Below are positions 1-8,600 of a DNA stretch of 9,596 bases, piece after piece. Numbering within the stretch: the stretch's first letter is position 1; the number at the start of each line of letters is the position of its first letter. Location: assembly GCA_964427595.1 (NCBI GenBank), contig CAYRUQ010000033.1, forward strand, positions 1 to 9,596, written 5' to 3'. The position numbers and the translations under genes were made by a program. Below the pieces are notes generated by a model. That model had not been told where the DNA came from. It made no database searches and worked only from the letters and a program-made list of their open reading frames with translations. Source of the stretch: Enterosoma sp964427595. GTDB lineage: Bacteria; Bacillota_I; Bacilli_A; RFN20; CAG-288.

Positions 1-179
1 AAAAGACAAAAAACGCTGATTTCATGGGCATTTTAGCCATTAACTGTCAAAGATGAGAATATACCAAAAATACGGGGTTGTTTGTCTTATTCGGCACAAA
101 GAAAAGGACTTTAGTGAAGTAAGCTCTTTCGAAATGTTGAAGTGTCAACAAATAAAGGTATAGAAATTGATTAAACTGG
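1..179. other. AT-rich intergenic region left of rnhC
   Basis: No coding region or structured RNA can be supported here. It holds a possible extended -10 on the minus strand, TGGTATATT (58-66), with only a poor upstream -35, which might drive a gene beyond the left edge. There is also a small imperfect inverted repeat (ATGGGC at 24-29 with GCCAT at 36-40) and two TGTCAA hexamers (45-50, 143-148). Confidence 0.5.
135..150 (-). terminator. Weak hairpin downstream of rnhC
   Basis: TGTTGA (minus strand, 145-150) pairs with TCAACA (135-140) around a CACT loop, followed by TTTCG. It is 30 nt after the rnhC stop. With only 6 bp of AT-rich stem and no long U tract it is at best a poor terminator; it is listed because nothing better is visible downstream of rnhC. 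Confidence 0.25.
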
Positions 180-1103
180 TTAATCTCGGTAATTTCTAAA
201 GTATTTTTTAACGTATTTATCAAGGGTAGTCTGTGGAAATTTCTTCTTTAAGATGTTGTAAGTAGTATCGACTAAAGAAGAAGCACCTTTAGGGATGTTC
301 TGACCAAGTCTTTCTTCCATCTTCATCCACTCTTTTAAAAAGGAGTATCGAGCGATGACAGAGCTTGCTGCTACGGATGGATAATAAGTTTCACCGCTTG
401 TTCTAAAGTAGAGTGGATTAGAGATGATCTCATCACCAAGTGCCCTTTTGTAGTTTTCTTCTGTTTCAAATTGATCGATGTAGACGATTAAGTCATCGCT
501 TAAATGATATTTATCGATTAAACAACGCTGAGCGAAGTTATGAAGATGTGCCATTATCTTATGAGTAGACCAGTTATGTTGTGAAAGAGAAGAGAGCTTT
601 TCAGGTGAAATCAAAACGACATGATTTTTGATTTTTCTTTTAAGAGAAGGGCCGATCTCTAAGATATGTTCATCACTGATCTTCTTAGAATCGTTGACTT
701 TCAGTTTCTCTAGAAATGGGATATCAGTAGATTCTATATAACAAGCAGTGACGATAAGTGGTCCGAAGAAATCGCCGACTCCTACTTCATCAGATCCGAT
801 TTGTGAGGAGAGGTCATCCCAGCATTCAGTATAGGATTTGTTCTTTTCTTCATTGTTATTTGATACTTCATTAATCGTCACATTTTCAGAGAAAAACTTC
901 GCTTCATCTATCGCTTTTTCATCACCAGAAAAGAGGATTGTATAAACTTCTTTTCGGTTCTTATAAGCGTGTATTTCCACACCATCTTTTCTTACGAGAA
1001 AGTACTCGTATGGTCGTTTAGGATCAGTGATTTCTTCAGCGTTATAGAAGTCTTTAATCTCTTCAGCTTTTGCTTGGTCAGTTTTGATTTTTGCGTAGAT
1101 CAA
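180..1103 (-). CDS. rnhC: Ribonuclease HIII
   Basis: This enzyme cleaves the RNA strand of RNA-DNA hybrids (R-loops, primer remnants) in the cytoplasm. Residue numbers count from an upstream in-frame GTG at 1136. Residues 12-85 match the small N-terminal substrate-binding domain that separates HIII from HII. The catalytic domain starts near 112 with GSDEVGVGDFFGP, giving acidic residues D116 and E117. A third acid is D221 (VYIDQF), and E249 in SGETYYPSVAASSVIAR sits where type 2 RNases H carry the fourth acid. I prefer the TTG at 1103 as start (307 aa): AGAGGA lies 9 nt upstream (1113-1118), whereas the GTG has no ribosome binding site and lies inside a likely extended -10 element. The length fits the family (about 300-315 aa). 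The stop is TAA. A strong hairpin separates it from the upstream glycosidase genes, so it is probably an independent housekeeping unit. The family call is very secure; the start is moderately so. Confidence 0.95.
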   Translation of the reverse strand: MIYAKIKTDQAKAEEIKDFYNAEEITDPKRPYEYFLVRKDGVEIHAYKNRKEVYTILFSGDEKAIDEAKFFSENVTINEVSNNNEEKNKSYTECWDDLSSQIGSDEVGVGDFFGPLIVTACYIESTDIPFLEKLKVNDSKKISDEHILEIGPSLKRKIKNHVVLISPEKLSSLSQHNWSTHKIMAHLHNFAQRCLIDKYHLSDDLIVYIDQFETEENYKRALGDEIISNPLYFRTSGETYYPSVAASSVIARYSFLKEWMKMEERLGQNIPKGASSLVDTTYNILKKKFPQTTLDKYVKKYFRNYRD

Positions 1104-1126
1104 TAATCGTGTTCCTCTTTTGTTAA

Positions 1127-1135
1127 ATGATACCA
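1127..1135 (-). promoter_or_regulatory. Candidate extended -10 promoter of rnhC
   Basis: On the minus strand the sequence reads TGGTATCAT, an extended -10 (TGnTATAAT type) with five of six -10 bases matching. No good -35 is visible 16-18 bp upstream, where the terminator stem lies. Transcription would start near 1120, leaving a very short leader before AGAGGA (1113-1118) and the TTG at 1103. It is inferred from sequence only; chance occurrence is possible in AT-rich DNA. Confidence 0.4.
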
Positions 1136-1142
1136 CAAGTAA

Positions 1143-1180
1143 TTGAAAAGAAGCAGGCCGGTCGAGCCTGCTTCTTTCAA
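1143..1180 (-). terminator. Intrinsic terminator after the GH3 cluster
   Basis: The arms 1143-1158 and 1166-1180 pair over about 15 bp with a single one-base bulge and a 7-nt loop (TCGACCG on the minus strand). The core GAAGCAGGC/GCCTGCTTC is GC-rich, with an A-rich 5' arm and a TTCTTTT end on the minus strand. It lies 20 nt past the TAG of the second GH3 gene and just before rnhC. The near-symmetrical A/T ends could also let it stop transcription from the other side, but no plus-strand gene is visible here. Confidence 0.8.
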
Positions 1181-1200
1181 AAGGAGTTAAAAAATGAAAG

Positions 1201-4164
1201 CTAGTTTTGAGTTTCTGGCTCTTCAGCTTGCTTCTTCATTCTTAAAAGATAGAGAGTGGTGATGATGGCACCAGAGACGATGATAGCTGCACCAACACCG
1301 ATATCGACATAGAGGATGAGGGATTGCCAAGGTGCTAAAGTCGTACCGATGACTTCACCTTTCATCGCATTAGAGTTAGCAAAGGCGTAACAGACATTCT
1401 TCAGCGCATTCCTTAAGACGAGTACATCGCTGGTTGAAGATTCAGAACCATTCCATGAAGAAGAGGCTAAAGTAGCGAGGTTTAAATCACCACCGGCATA
1501 AATCATCTGCTTAGCATTCATATATTGAGGGATGGTGTTGAAGTCACAGATGACAGCGCCTCTAAATCCCCATTCATCTCTTAAGATGGTAGTGACGAGA
1601 CGATAGTCTCCGCCAGTCCATCTGGTACCGATTCTGTTAAAGGAGGTCATGACGCCCATCGTGTTAGCTTCTTTGACGGCGATTTCAAACGGACGTAAGT
1701 AGATCTCTCTCATCGCTTGCTCGGTGACCCAAGAAGCATCACCAGTGACTGATCTATGTGTCTCTTGTTCATTTAAAGCGAAGTGCTTGATGAACGGGAT
1801 GACACCAGTCTCATTTAAGCCTTTGATTTCAGCAGCTGCAGTCTTTCCACTTAATAAGGGATCTTCAGAATAGTATTCGAAGTTACGACCACCGAAAGGA
1901 GAACGATGGATGTTCATAGCCGGAGCATACCAGCCAGTGTAAGGCATGCCATCTTTACCGACTAAACCTTCTTGACCGACAGCATCACCAAAGCGTTGAA
2001 CTAATTCAGCATTCCAAGTGGAAGCGACGATGACACCACAAGCATAGGAACATGTATCACCAAACATGCTAGCGTTGACGAATGATGTCCAGCCGACAGG
2101 ACCATCAGAGCAGTTGATATAAGGGAGTCCGACACTATCAACAGCGTTGACCGCATAAGCAGCAAAGTTGAACATATTGAGAGCTTCACTGAAGTCCATC
2201 TGGTCTAAGAGATCATCCCATCTCTCATCATCATAATCGACAGAACCGACGAAGTTTCCATCCTCATCATAGAGGAGATCTCTTAAGGTCATATTGTTGT
2301 TTGCATTAGTCATCGGATACTCTTCAGTGGAGTAATCGGTAGGATTATTGGTTGAAGTATCAGCAAATTGAGCAATCAACTCATCCGAGGCATTTTTCTC
2401 CTCATCAGAAGGTGAATCAGGCCAAGTTCCTTCCCAATCAGTTCTAGAGAGAACAGTTGAGAGTTGAGTATCGGAGTTGAAGGCTTCATCTTCTTGGTCT
2501 GTGTAGAGGTTGACTACTTCATTTCCAGTGACAGGATCAGTAGCGTACTGATAGTTTGTAGCTAAAGTTAAATCATGTTCTTCGACATTTTCATGAGCGT
2601 TTCTATTAAAGCGGAGTGTATAGGTTCCACTATCTAACTCATAACCACAGAAACCATTGTTATTCGCATCTTTATAGTCATAAGAAGCAGCATAGTAAGG
2701 ATCGATTTCGACACTGACTGTTGAGCTTTCACCAGGTTCTAAGAGTTCAGTCTTTGCATAACCGATCAAGACTTCATAAGGCTTCTCAATCTCGCCAGTG
2801 TAGTAAGGAAGTTCCATGTAAACTTCAACGACATCTTTACCAGCGACATCACCGGTATTGGTGACTGCAACATCAACAGTGAAAGTCTCTTCAGGATTTA
2901 GGGTAGAAGGAACGGTGCTTTCATCTACTTTCCAATCAAAAGTGGTGTAAGAGAGACCATAGCCGAAGGGATAAATGACCGCATCTTCATACCATTCCTC
3001 ACCATCGGTATATCCTCTAGTTTCGTAATAACGATAACCGACATAGACACCTTCTTCATAATCGACGAAGTAATAGGAAGTGAGACTACCATTATTGATA
3101 TACTGATCACCACCTTGGACTCCTTGATCATAGTTACCAGTGATCAAGTTATCACCGAAATTGTTCCAAGTTGGATCTTTCTTGAAGTCGGCAGAGAAAG
3201 TATCAACAGTACGACCAGAGGGGTTAACAGTTCCGTTTAAGATTTCACCTAAAGCAGTGGTTCCAGAGTTACCAGGATAACCCATCCAAATAGCAGCACC
3301 GATTTTTTCTTGATAAGCGTAGTAATCAGGATCTTCTAAGAAAGCTAACTCCATCGGTGAACCGGAGTTTAAGACGACGATGACTTTCTCAAAGGGACCA
3401 TTGCAAACAGCTTCTAAAAGTTCAGTCTCATTCTTATCTAATTGTAAGAAGTGATCATCGACATTGTTATAACCGGTAGCGCCTTCCATCTTACGAGGGA
3501 GGTCGAAGCCTTCTCCACCTATTCTAGTGAAGACGACGATAGCGGCATCACTATATTCGGAATAGGAGTTTATAACATCAGTAGTGTAAGAGGATTGAGG
3601 AGTCTCTCCGGTGGAGAGGATCTTGGTGTCTCCAGAATCGAGATCACCATCATCTGTGGTTCTACCACTTCCACTCAAACTATCGTTGTTGTAGAAGGCT
3701 TGTAAGGTCGGGTTGGTGGTGAAACCAGCTTCGGTTAAATAATCGTTTAAATCGACTTCTTCACCTGTAGCGGCACCAGAACCAGAACCGCCGATGGCGA
3801 TATTGACTGAGCTTTTACCAAAGATGGATATCTTCGGACTCTCATCACTAGGTTCAGGGCTGTTAGGTGTAGAGATAGGAAGGGTATTGTCATCATTTTT
3901 AAGAAGGACCATGCCTTCTTCACTCAACTCTAAATTTACTTCGTTTGCGTTAGCTAAGGCATCTTCTTCAGTGGTGTAGTTACCTTCGTAAGCAGCTTCT
4001 GAGCCTTCAGCATAGATGTTGGTCGGGCCTCCCATCGCAAAATTTAATAGGCCAGAGAGTGCGAGATTACAAACTAAGCTGGCGACTAAAAGCAGAACGA
4101 TCAACACACCTGAGGTGATTAACCACGCAAGAAAGCCTTTCTTCTTAAATAATTTTTTAATCAT
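1201..4164 (-). CDS. Circularly permuted GH3 beta-glycosidase with a transmembrane segment at each end
   Basis: A 987-aa family 3 glycoside hydrolase, probably an exo-beta-glucosidase or beta-xylosidase type retaining enzyme; the substrate cannot be told from sequence. The domain order is swapped relative to classic GH3. After a basic start and hydrophobic helix (about 12-41) comes the alpha/beta sandwich domain (about 78-405; EEGMVLLKND, GSGSG, GTVNPSGRT, YPFGYGLSYT). A fibronectin-III-like domain follows (about 410-525; VTNTGDVAGKDVVEVY), then a spacer with SRTDWEGTWP, and last the TIM barrel (about 640-935). Visible active-site candidates are D688 (SDGP), R760 (GGRNFEYYSED), K793-H794 (IKHF), nucleophile D874 (AVICDF) and acid/base E218 (GGEGFD), so the set looks complete. 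A second helix (about 952-975) ends in RMKK. Positive residues outside both helices predict cytoplasmic termini and an extracellular enzyme. The ATG follows GAGGTGA (4168-4174); the stop is TAG. It starts 26 nt after the lipoprotein gene and is probably co-transcribed with it. Confidence 0.93.
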   Translation of the reverse strand: MIKKLFKKKGFLAWLITSGVLIVLLLVASLVCNLALSGLLNFAMGGPTNIYAEGSEAAYEGNYTTEEDALANANEVNLELSEEGMVLLKNDDNTLPISTPNSPEPSDESPKISIFGKSSVNIAIGGSGSGAATGEEVDLNDYLTEAGFTTNPTLQAFYNNDSLSGSGRTTDDGDLDSGDTKILSTGETPQSSYTTDVINSYSEYSDAAIVVFTRIGGEGFDLPRKMEGATGYNNVDDHFLQLDKNETELLEAVCNGPFEKVIVVLNSGSPMELAFLEDPDYYAYQEKIGAAIWMGYPGNSGTTALGEILNGTVNPSGRTVDTFSADFKKDPTWNNFGDNLITGNYDQGVQGGDQYINNGSLTSYYFVDYEEGVYVGYRYYETRGYTDGEEWYEDAVIYPFGYGLSYTTFDWKVDESTVPSTLNPEETFTVDVAVTNTGDVAGKDVVEVYMELPYYTGEIEKPYEVLIGYAKTELLEPGESSTVSVEIDPYYAASYDYKDANNNGFCGYELDSGTYTLRFNRNAHENVEEHDLTLATNYQYATDPVTGNEVVNLYTDQEDEAFNSDTQLSTVLSRTDWEGTWPDSPSDEEKNASDELIAQFADTSTNNPTDYSTEEYPMTNANNNMTLRDLLYDEDGNFVGSVDYDDERWDDLLDQMDFSEALNMFNFAAYAVNAVDSVGLPYINCSDGPVGWTSFVNASMFGDTCSYACGVIVASTWNAELVQRFGDAVGQEGLVGKDGMPYTGWYAPAMNIHRSPFGGRNFEYYSEDPLLSGKTAAAEIKGLNETGVIPFIKHFALNEQETHRSVTGDASWVTEQAMREIYLRPFEIAVKEANTMGVMTSFNRIGTRWTGGDYRLVTTILRDEWGFRGAVICDFNTIPQYMNAKQMIYAGGDLNLATLASSSWNGSESSTSDVLVLRNALKNVCYAFANSNAMKGEVIGTTLAPWQSLILYVDIGVGAAIIVSGAIITTLYLLRMKKQAEEPETQN

Positions 4165-4190
4165 TGTTCACCTCATTTATGAAAATAGAA

Positions 4191-5576
4191 TCAATAATTA
4201 CCAGAAACCGGCAAACCATAATTGCCATCCCAAGTTAAGACGGCATCAGTGACTGTGAAGGTCACACAATCAAGTAAAGGAGCATGAGAAGTCATCGTAG
4301 TGCCAGAGACAGCTTCAGAATTAGTTGTTTGAAGTCTTAAAAGGTTTGTACGACCACCTCTAATACCTGAGATAGTGAATGTAACTTCCTTAAATTGTGC
4401 ATAAGGGACGTCTGCATTCATCGCAGGAACTTCACTATCTTCAAAAGTTATTTCATAATCAAGGGAAGTATTGTTGAAAGCGATTTGGAAATTGTCTTGG
4501 TTATATGTATAGCCATCGACCTCTTGAGACATTCTGACTGTGAAAGTAGCTTCTTCAACATCAATATCGGATGTGAAACGGATATCGAGATATAAGCTTT
4601 GCCTATACATATATCCGACGAAGTAGCCGTTAGAAGCATTAAGACCATAGTTGTCGACTAAGATCATAGCAGTCTCAGTAGCAGTTCCTGAAAGTCCATT
4701 TCCGACCTTTCCGCTGAAATCAACATCTTCGAGTTCAAACACATAATCATGCTCACCAAGATAAGCAGAATCTTTGGACCAACCAGCATAAATGGTAGTA
4801 TCTTCAGTAATTAATGTTTCAAAATTGAATTCGGTTGTCGCATCTTCATCAGTGTACCAGCCGGTGAAATCATAACCGGTTCTCGTAGGGTCATCGATTT
4901 TAGAGACGGTGGTATTTTCTTCAACTGTTTGGGTGACTTCACTGACAAGTCCGCCATAGTAGTTGTAATCGAAAGTGACGGTATAAGTGGTAGCACCTGC
5001 AGTGACCCATCTAGCATAGAGAGTTAAATCAGAAGTGACAGCAGTGGAGAAATCATATTCATTACCGGTGGTAGCACCAGTGTACCAAGCATCAAATTCG
5101 TATCCATCTCTTACAGGATCTTCAGGTTTGCTAACTGTTTCTCCTTCAATAACGGTGACGACATCAGCTTCAGGAGCACCATCATAGTTATAATCGAAAG
5201 TCACATCATAAGTGACATTGATGACAGTGATTGAGAAAGTGGTACGAACACTAGAATCATCGGCTAATCTGACGATGACAGTGCTTGTACCAGCAGTGGA
5301 GGTATCAGCGGTGATAGTGAACATATCATCGGAGAGATCGACATCACTAATCGTGCTATCAGAATAAGTGACAGCTACAACACCACCAGTAGGATCAAAA
5401 TCTTCGTTGACATAATATTCTGTCTTTGTCGGAAGAGTGCTCATAGAGATGCTAGAGACAGTGTTTTGAACCACGCTTGATGTGTCAGGATTGACAGAGC
5501 TATCTCCAGTTTCAGAACATCCGGCTAGAGACAATGAGCAAATAAAAGCCAATAAAAAACCAAAACTTTTTTTCAT
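4191..5576 (-). CDS. Surface lipoprotein: Ig-like domain, two InlB-type repeats, CBM6/35-like domain
   Basis: A 461-aa secreted, lipid-anchored protein that probably binds glycan at the cell surface; I see no catalytic domain. The signal peptide ends in lipobox LAGC with Cys20, followed by a short Ser/Asp/Thr linker. Residues about 45-120 resemble a bacterial Ig-like (Big_3-type) domain. Residues 123-191 and 198-266 are two Listeria-Bacteroides/InlB B-repeats (TVTFDYNY, GYxFxxWYT, LYARW and IYAGW). Residues about 277-446 form a beta-rich domain with the layout of CBM6/CBM35: an early acidic strand (YVFELEDVDFSG), NGYFVGYMY in the middle, a TISGIRGG turn, and LLDCVTFTVTDA as last strand. The ATG is preceded by AAGGGG with about 7 nt spacing; the stop is TGA. 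It lies between two GH3 genes, just after a hairpin terminator, which suggests it is expressed by read-through and works beside the enzymes as binding partner or stalk. The lipoprotein and InlB repeats are clear; the CBM call is by pattern only. Confidence 0.87.
   Translation of the reverse strand: MKKSFGFLLAFICSLSLAGCSETGDSSVNPDTSSVVQNTVSSISMSTLPTKTEYYVNEDFDPTGGVVAVTYSDSTISDVDLSDDMFTITADTSTAGTSTVIVRLADDSSVRTTFSITVINVTYDVTFDYNYDGAPEADVVTVIEGETVSKPEDPVRDGYEFDAWYTGATTGNEYDFSTAVTSDLTLYARWVTAGATTYTVTFDYNYYGGLVSEVTQTVEENTTVSKIDDPTRTGYDFTGWYTDEDATTEFNFETLITEDTTIYAGWSKDSAYLGEHDYVFELEDVDFSGKVGNGLSGTATETAMILVDNYGLNASNGYFVGYMYRQSLYLDIRFTSDIDVEEATFTVRMSQEVDGYTYNQDNFQIAFNNTSLDYEITFEDSEVPAMNADVPYAQFKEVTFTISGIRGGRTNLLRLQTTNSEAVSGTTMTSHAPLLDCVTFTVTDAVLTWDGNYGLPVSGNY
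4779..5210 (-). repeat. Two InlB-type (Listeria-Bacteroides) coding repeats
   Basis: These are the two roughly 69-residue repeats of the surface lipoprotein, at 5004-5210 and 4779-4985. Both share the order TFDYNY, VS-K-DDP/EDP, GYxFxxWYT, a TTxxxFxF/YDF segment and a final LYARW or IYAGW. The family forms small beta folds used as stalks or spacers in surface proteins. Copies have diverged, so this is not a recent duplication. Confidence 0.8.
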
Positions 5577-5612
5577 TTTTTAACCCCTTTTTGTGTTTTT
5601 TACTAATTGTCT

Positions 5613-5655
5613 AAATACAAAGCAGACTGCCTACCATGAAGGTAGGACAGCCTGC
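5613..5655 (-). terminator. Hairpin terminator or attenuator between GH3 lipoprotein and CBM lipoprotein genes
   Basis: On the minus strand GCAGGCTGTCCTACC (5641-5655) pairs with GGTAGGCAGTCTGC (5622-5635) around the loop TTCAT. The stem is about 14 bp with one G-U pair and one bulged U, followed by TTTGTATTT. It sits 24 nt after the TAA of the 1230-aa GH3 gene and 46 nt before the ATG of the next gene. The interrupted U tract suggests partial read-through, which would lower expression of the two downstream genes relative to the first. Confidence 0.75.
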
Positions 5656-5678
5656 AAAACATCTAATTTGTCTGGATA

Positions 5679-8600
5679 TTAGACGACTTGAATGACGATC
5701 TTCTGAGTGTATTCGATGAAGCTGCAACCGAAGGAAGCGAATAACCAGCCAGAGAAATACATTGTAGTAGGAGCATAGAGGGTGACAGTGAATTCGAATG
5801 TACCAGTTTCAGTAGGTGTACCAGATAAGAGGATGTGATCGACAACCTCGTAGCTTCCTCTGTTGGAGAGACCTTGCCAGGTGGTGTAGACTTCCTCCCA
5901 TTGTAAGCCAGTAGGAAGATTTCCAGTATAGCTGTAGCCATATTCGTGTCTGTCCTCTGGATCGGTGACTAAGCTTTCATCGATGGTGATGAGGTCAGCA
6001 GCAGTCTTATCTTCGTCTCTGTTATAGTTGGTGAAGTCATAGGTGTACCAGTTGACAATCAGTCTGCTATTGACGGTCGTACCATAAGCTAATGAAGGTG
6101 TATCAATAGTCAACTCGGTGTATTCACCAGAAGTTAACGTAGCGTTAGTTTCAGCAGTCGAATCGATGCTTTCACCATTCAGTTGCATAGCGGAGCGGAC
6201 ATGGATATTAAGGACAGCTTCAGAAGTGACCCAACCATCAACGGTTAAATTGACGTTGACTTCATAGCTAGCTTCAGTTGTAGGAGTGCCAGAGACGACA
6301 TTACCATTAACTAAGGAGAGACCATCAGGCATGCTCTCGCCGTCAGCTAAGGTGACAGAGATATCATTGGTGGTAGGAAGAGTGATTTGGACGTTGTTAG
6401 AAACATCTCTATTGAGGTAAACATCGATGACTTGATCGGAGGTGACACCGTTTTGGACGGTGGTGGAATTAGCTCTGTTGTACAAAGCTCTCTGAGCCCT
6501 GATTCTTAAACCGGCATATAAGGTTTGAGATTCCATCGTCCCGCCATTACCATCATCGACTTCAACGACATTCTTACTAGCGTTCCAGGTACCATGATCG
6601 AGAGCGTTCTTGGAATAGCTAGAGGATTGACCTAAGAGTTGGTCAGAACCAGCGACTGCCATCAAGTTGACAGGGACATAATCTTTTGCCCAAGCGTCAG
6701 TACAGACGTCAGCTTTGGATCCCCACTCATCTCTTAAGAGATATTGGTGGACCGCATAGGAGGTAGCGGTGACTTGTTTACCGATTCTGTTAAAGGATGA
6801 CATAGCACCCATAGAACCAGCTTTGATCGCATATTCAAATGGTTTGAGATAAATCTCTCTCATTGCTTGTTCGGTGGCCCAAGTGAAGACACCTCCGTAA
6901 TCAGCTCTGTAGGATTCTTGATCGTTTAAGAAGAAGTGCTTGACATAGGTGATCAAACCTTTGCTGACAGCACCCTTGATTTCATATTCAGCGAATCTAG
7001 CAGCGTGATAACCATCTTCGGAATAATATTCGAAGTTACGGCCGGAGAAAGGAGATCTGTGAGTATTCATAGCCGGGCCAGCCCATTGAGAGAGACCTAA
7101 GAAGATAGCTTCGTTACCGACTAATCTACCTTTTTGTTCTGCTAATTCAACATTGAAAGTGGCGGCTAAGATAGGAGCGGAGGGGAAGAGGGTTCCACCG
7201 CTGATTTGGACAGGACCATCGGCATAGTTATCAACGACTTTACCAATCGTGGACATAGCGGCGATACCAGGACCAGATTTGTTATCACCAGAGACGATGT
7301 TGGCGAGATCTTCATAAGTGAGTTGATTCATGAATTCATCCCACTTCTTGGAGCCTTCATCGGTACCAGTGACGACCTGACCATCTTCGATCTTGATATC
7401 TTGATAATCGATACCGCTCATATCAGCGAGCATGATCTCGTTATTGTAGTTATCAGTTTCTTCTTGAGTCCAGTTATCAGGGATACCAGTAGAAGAGACG
7501 TGCCAAGGATCGCTATCACTTTCTTGATAGTGGTCATAAGTATCTTGAGCATCATACTCAGCTAAAGTCTCATCATCTAAAGTTCTATCTTCAAGGCTAG
7601 CAGGCTCAGGTTGATCAAGGCCATCAGCTCTAGAGATGGAATTCTCTAATAAGGATTCATTAGTGCTATCGAATTCATCGACAAAGATAGGAGAAATCTC
7701 AGCGCCAGTCTGATAATCAGTCTGGCAGAGAATATCATCTTCGATGACTCTAGTTGTAGTTAAGACAGGAGTGTGACTATCTCTGTTAGCAGAGATGGTG
7801 TAGTTACCAGCTTCAAGTTCATATCCCTTGAAGCCATTGTTATTGCTGTCATCCCAGTCGAAGGAAGCCATATCTTGAGCGACGAATTGAACAGTGACAG
7901 TTTCACTTTCACCGGGCTCTAAGATGTTAGTCTTGGCGAAGTTGACTAAGTTAGTGCTAGCTTTCTCAATTTCACCAGAAGTATAAGGAGCAGAGAAATA
8001 GACTTGGACGACATCTTTACCAGCGACATCACCAGTGTTGGTGACTTTGACTTTGACGGTGACGGTTTGGTTAGCTTTGTCGATAACTAAGTTATCTTCG
8101 ACACCATCCCATTCCCAATCAAAGGTGGTATAGGAGAGACCATAACCGAAGGGATAAAGAACGTTCTCTTGATACCATTCTTCGCCATCAGCCTGATCAG
8201 TTGCTCTTGTTTCGTAGTACTTGTAACCTAAGTAGATACCTTCACGATATTCAACTTGGGTGTAGTTGGTCATGTTGCCTTCTTCATCGTAATAGCTAGC
8301 GTCCATACGATCGCCGTTTTCATCGATGTTCTGAGTGTCAAAGCCGAAGTTGGTGAAGGTGGGATCTTTGGTGAAATCGGCTGACCATAAATCAGATGTA
8401 TGACCGGAGGGGTTAACGCTACCGTTTAAGATGCTTCCGACTGCATCGACACCATTGTTTCCGACACCACCGATCCAAAGGATGGCATCAACACCGTAAT
8501 TAGAATCAGTCTTCTCTTCAGCTAATTCAGGAATCTGCATGATGTTAGAGGAGTTGATCAAGACGATGACTTTATCAAAGTTTTCTTTGACATGTTTGAT

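Noticed and set aside
128..165. Plus-strand promoter TTGAAG-N16-TATAGA
   Set aside because: It points into the antisense side of rnhC with no plus-strand gene to serve, and the -35 is weak; likely chance.
4016..4252. Plus-strand 78-codon frame across the junction of the second GH3 and the lipoprotein genes
   Set aside because: It is antisense to the N-terminal helix and the intergenic spacer, with no recognisable features.
5577..5621. A separate promoter for the CBM lipoprotein gene
   Set aside because: Only about 45 nt separate the hairpin and the ATG, and no -35/-10 pair with suitable spacing is visible there.
7206..7565. Plus-strand open frame of 119 codons inside the large GH3 gene
   Set aside because: It is entirely antisense to a well-supported catalytic region, shows no family signature, and has no ribosome binding site I can see.
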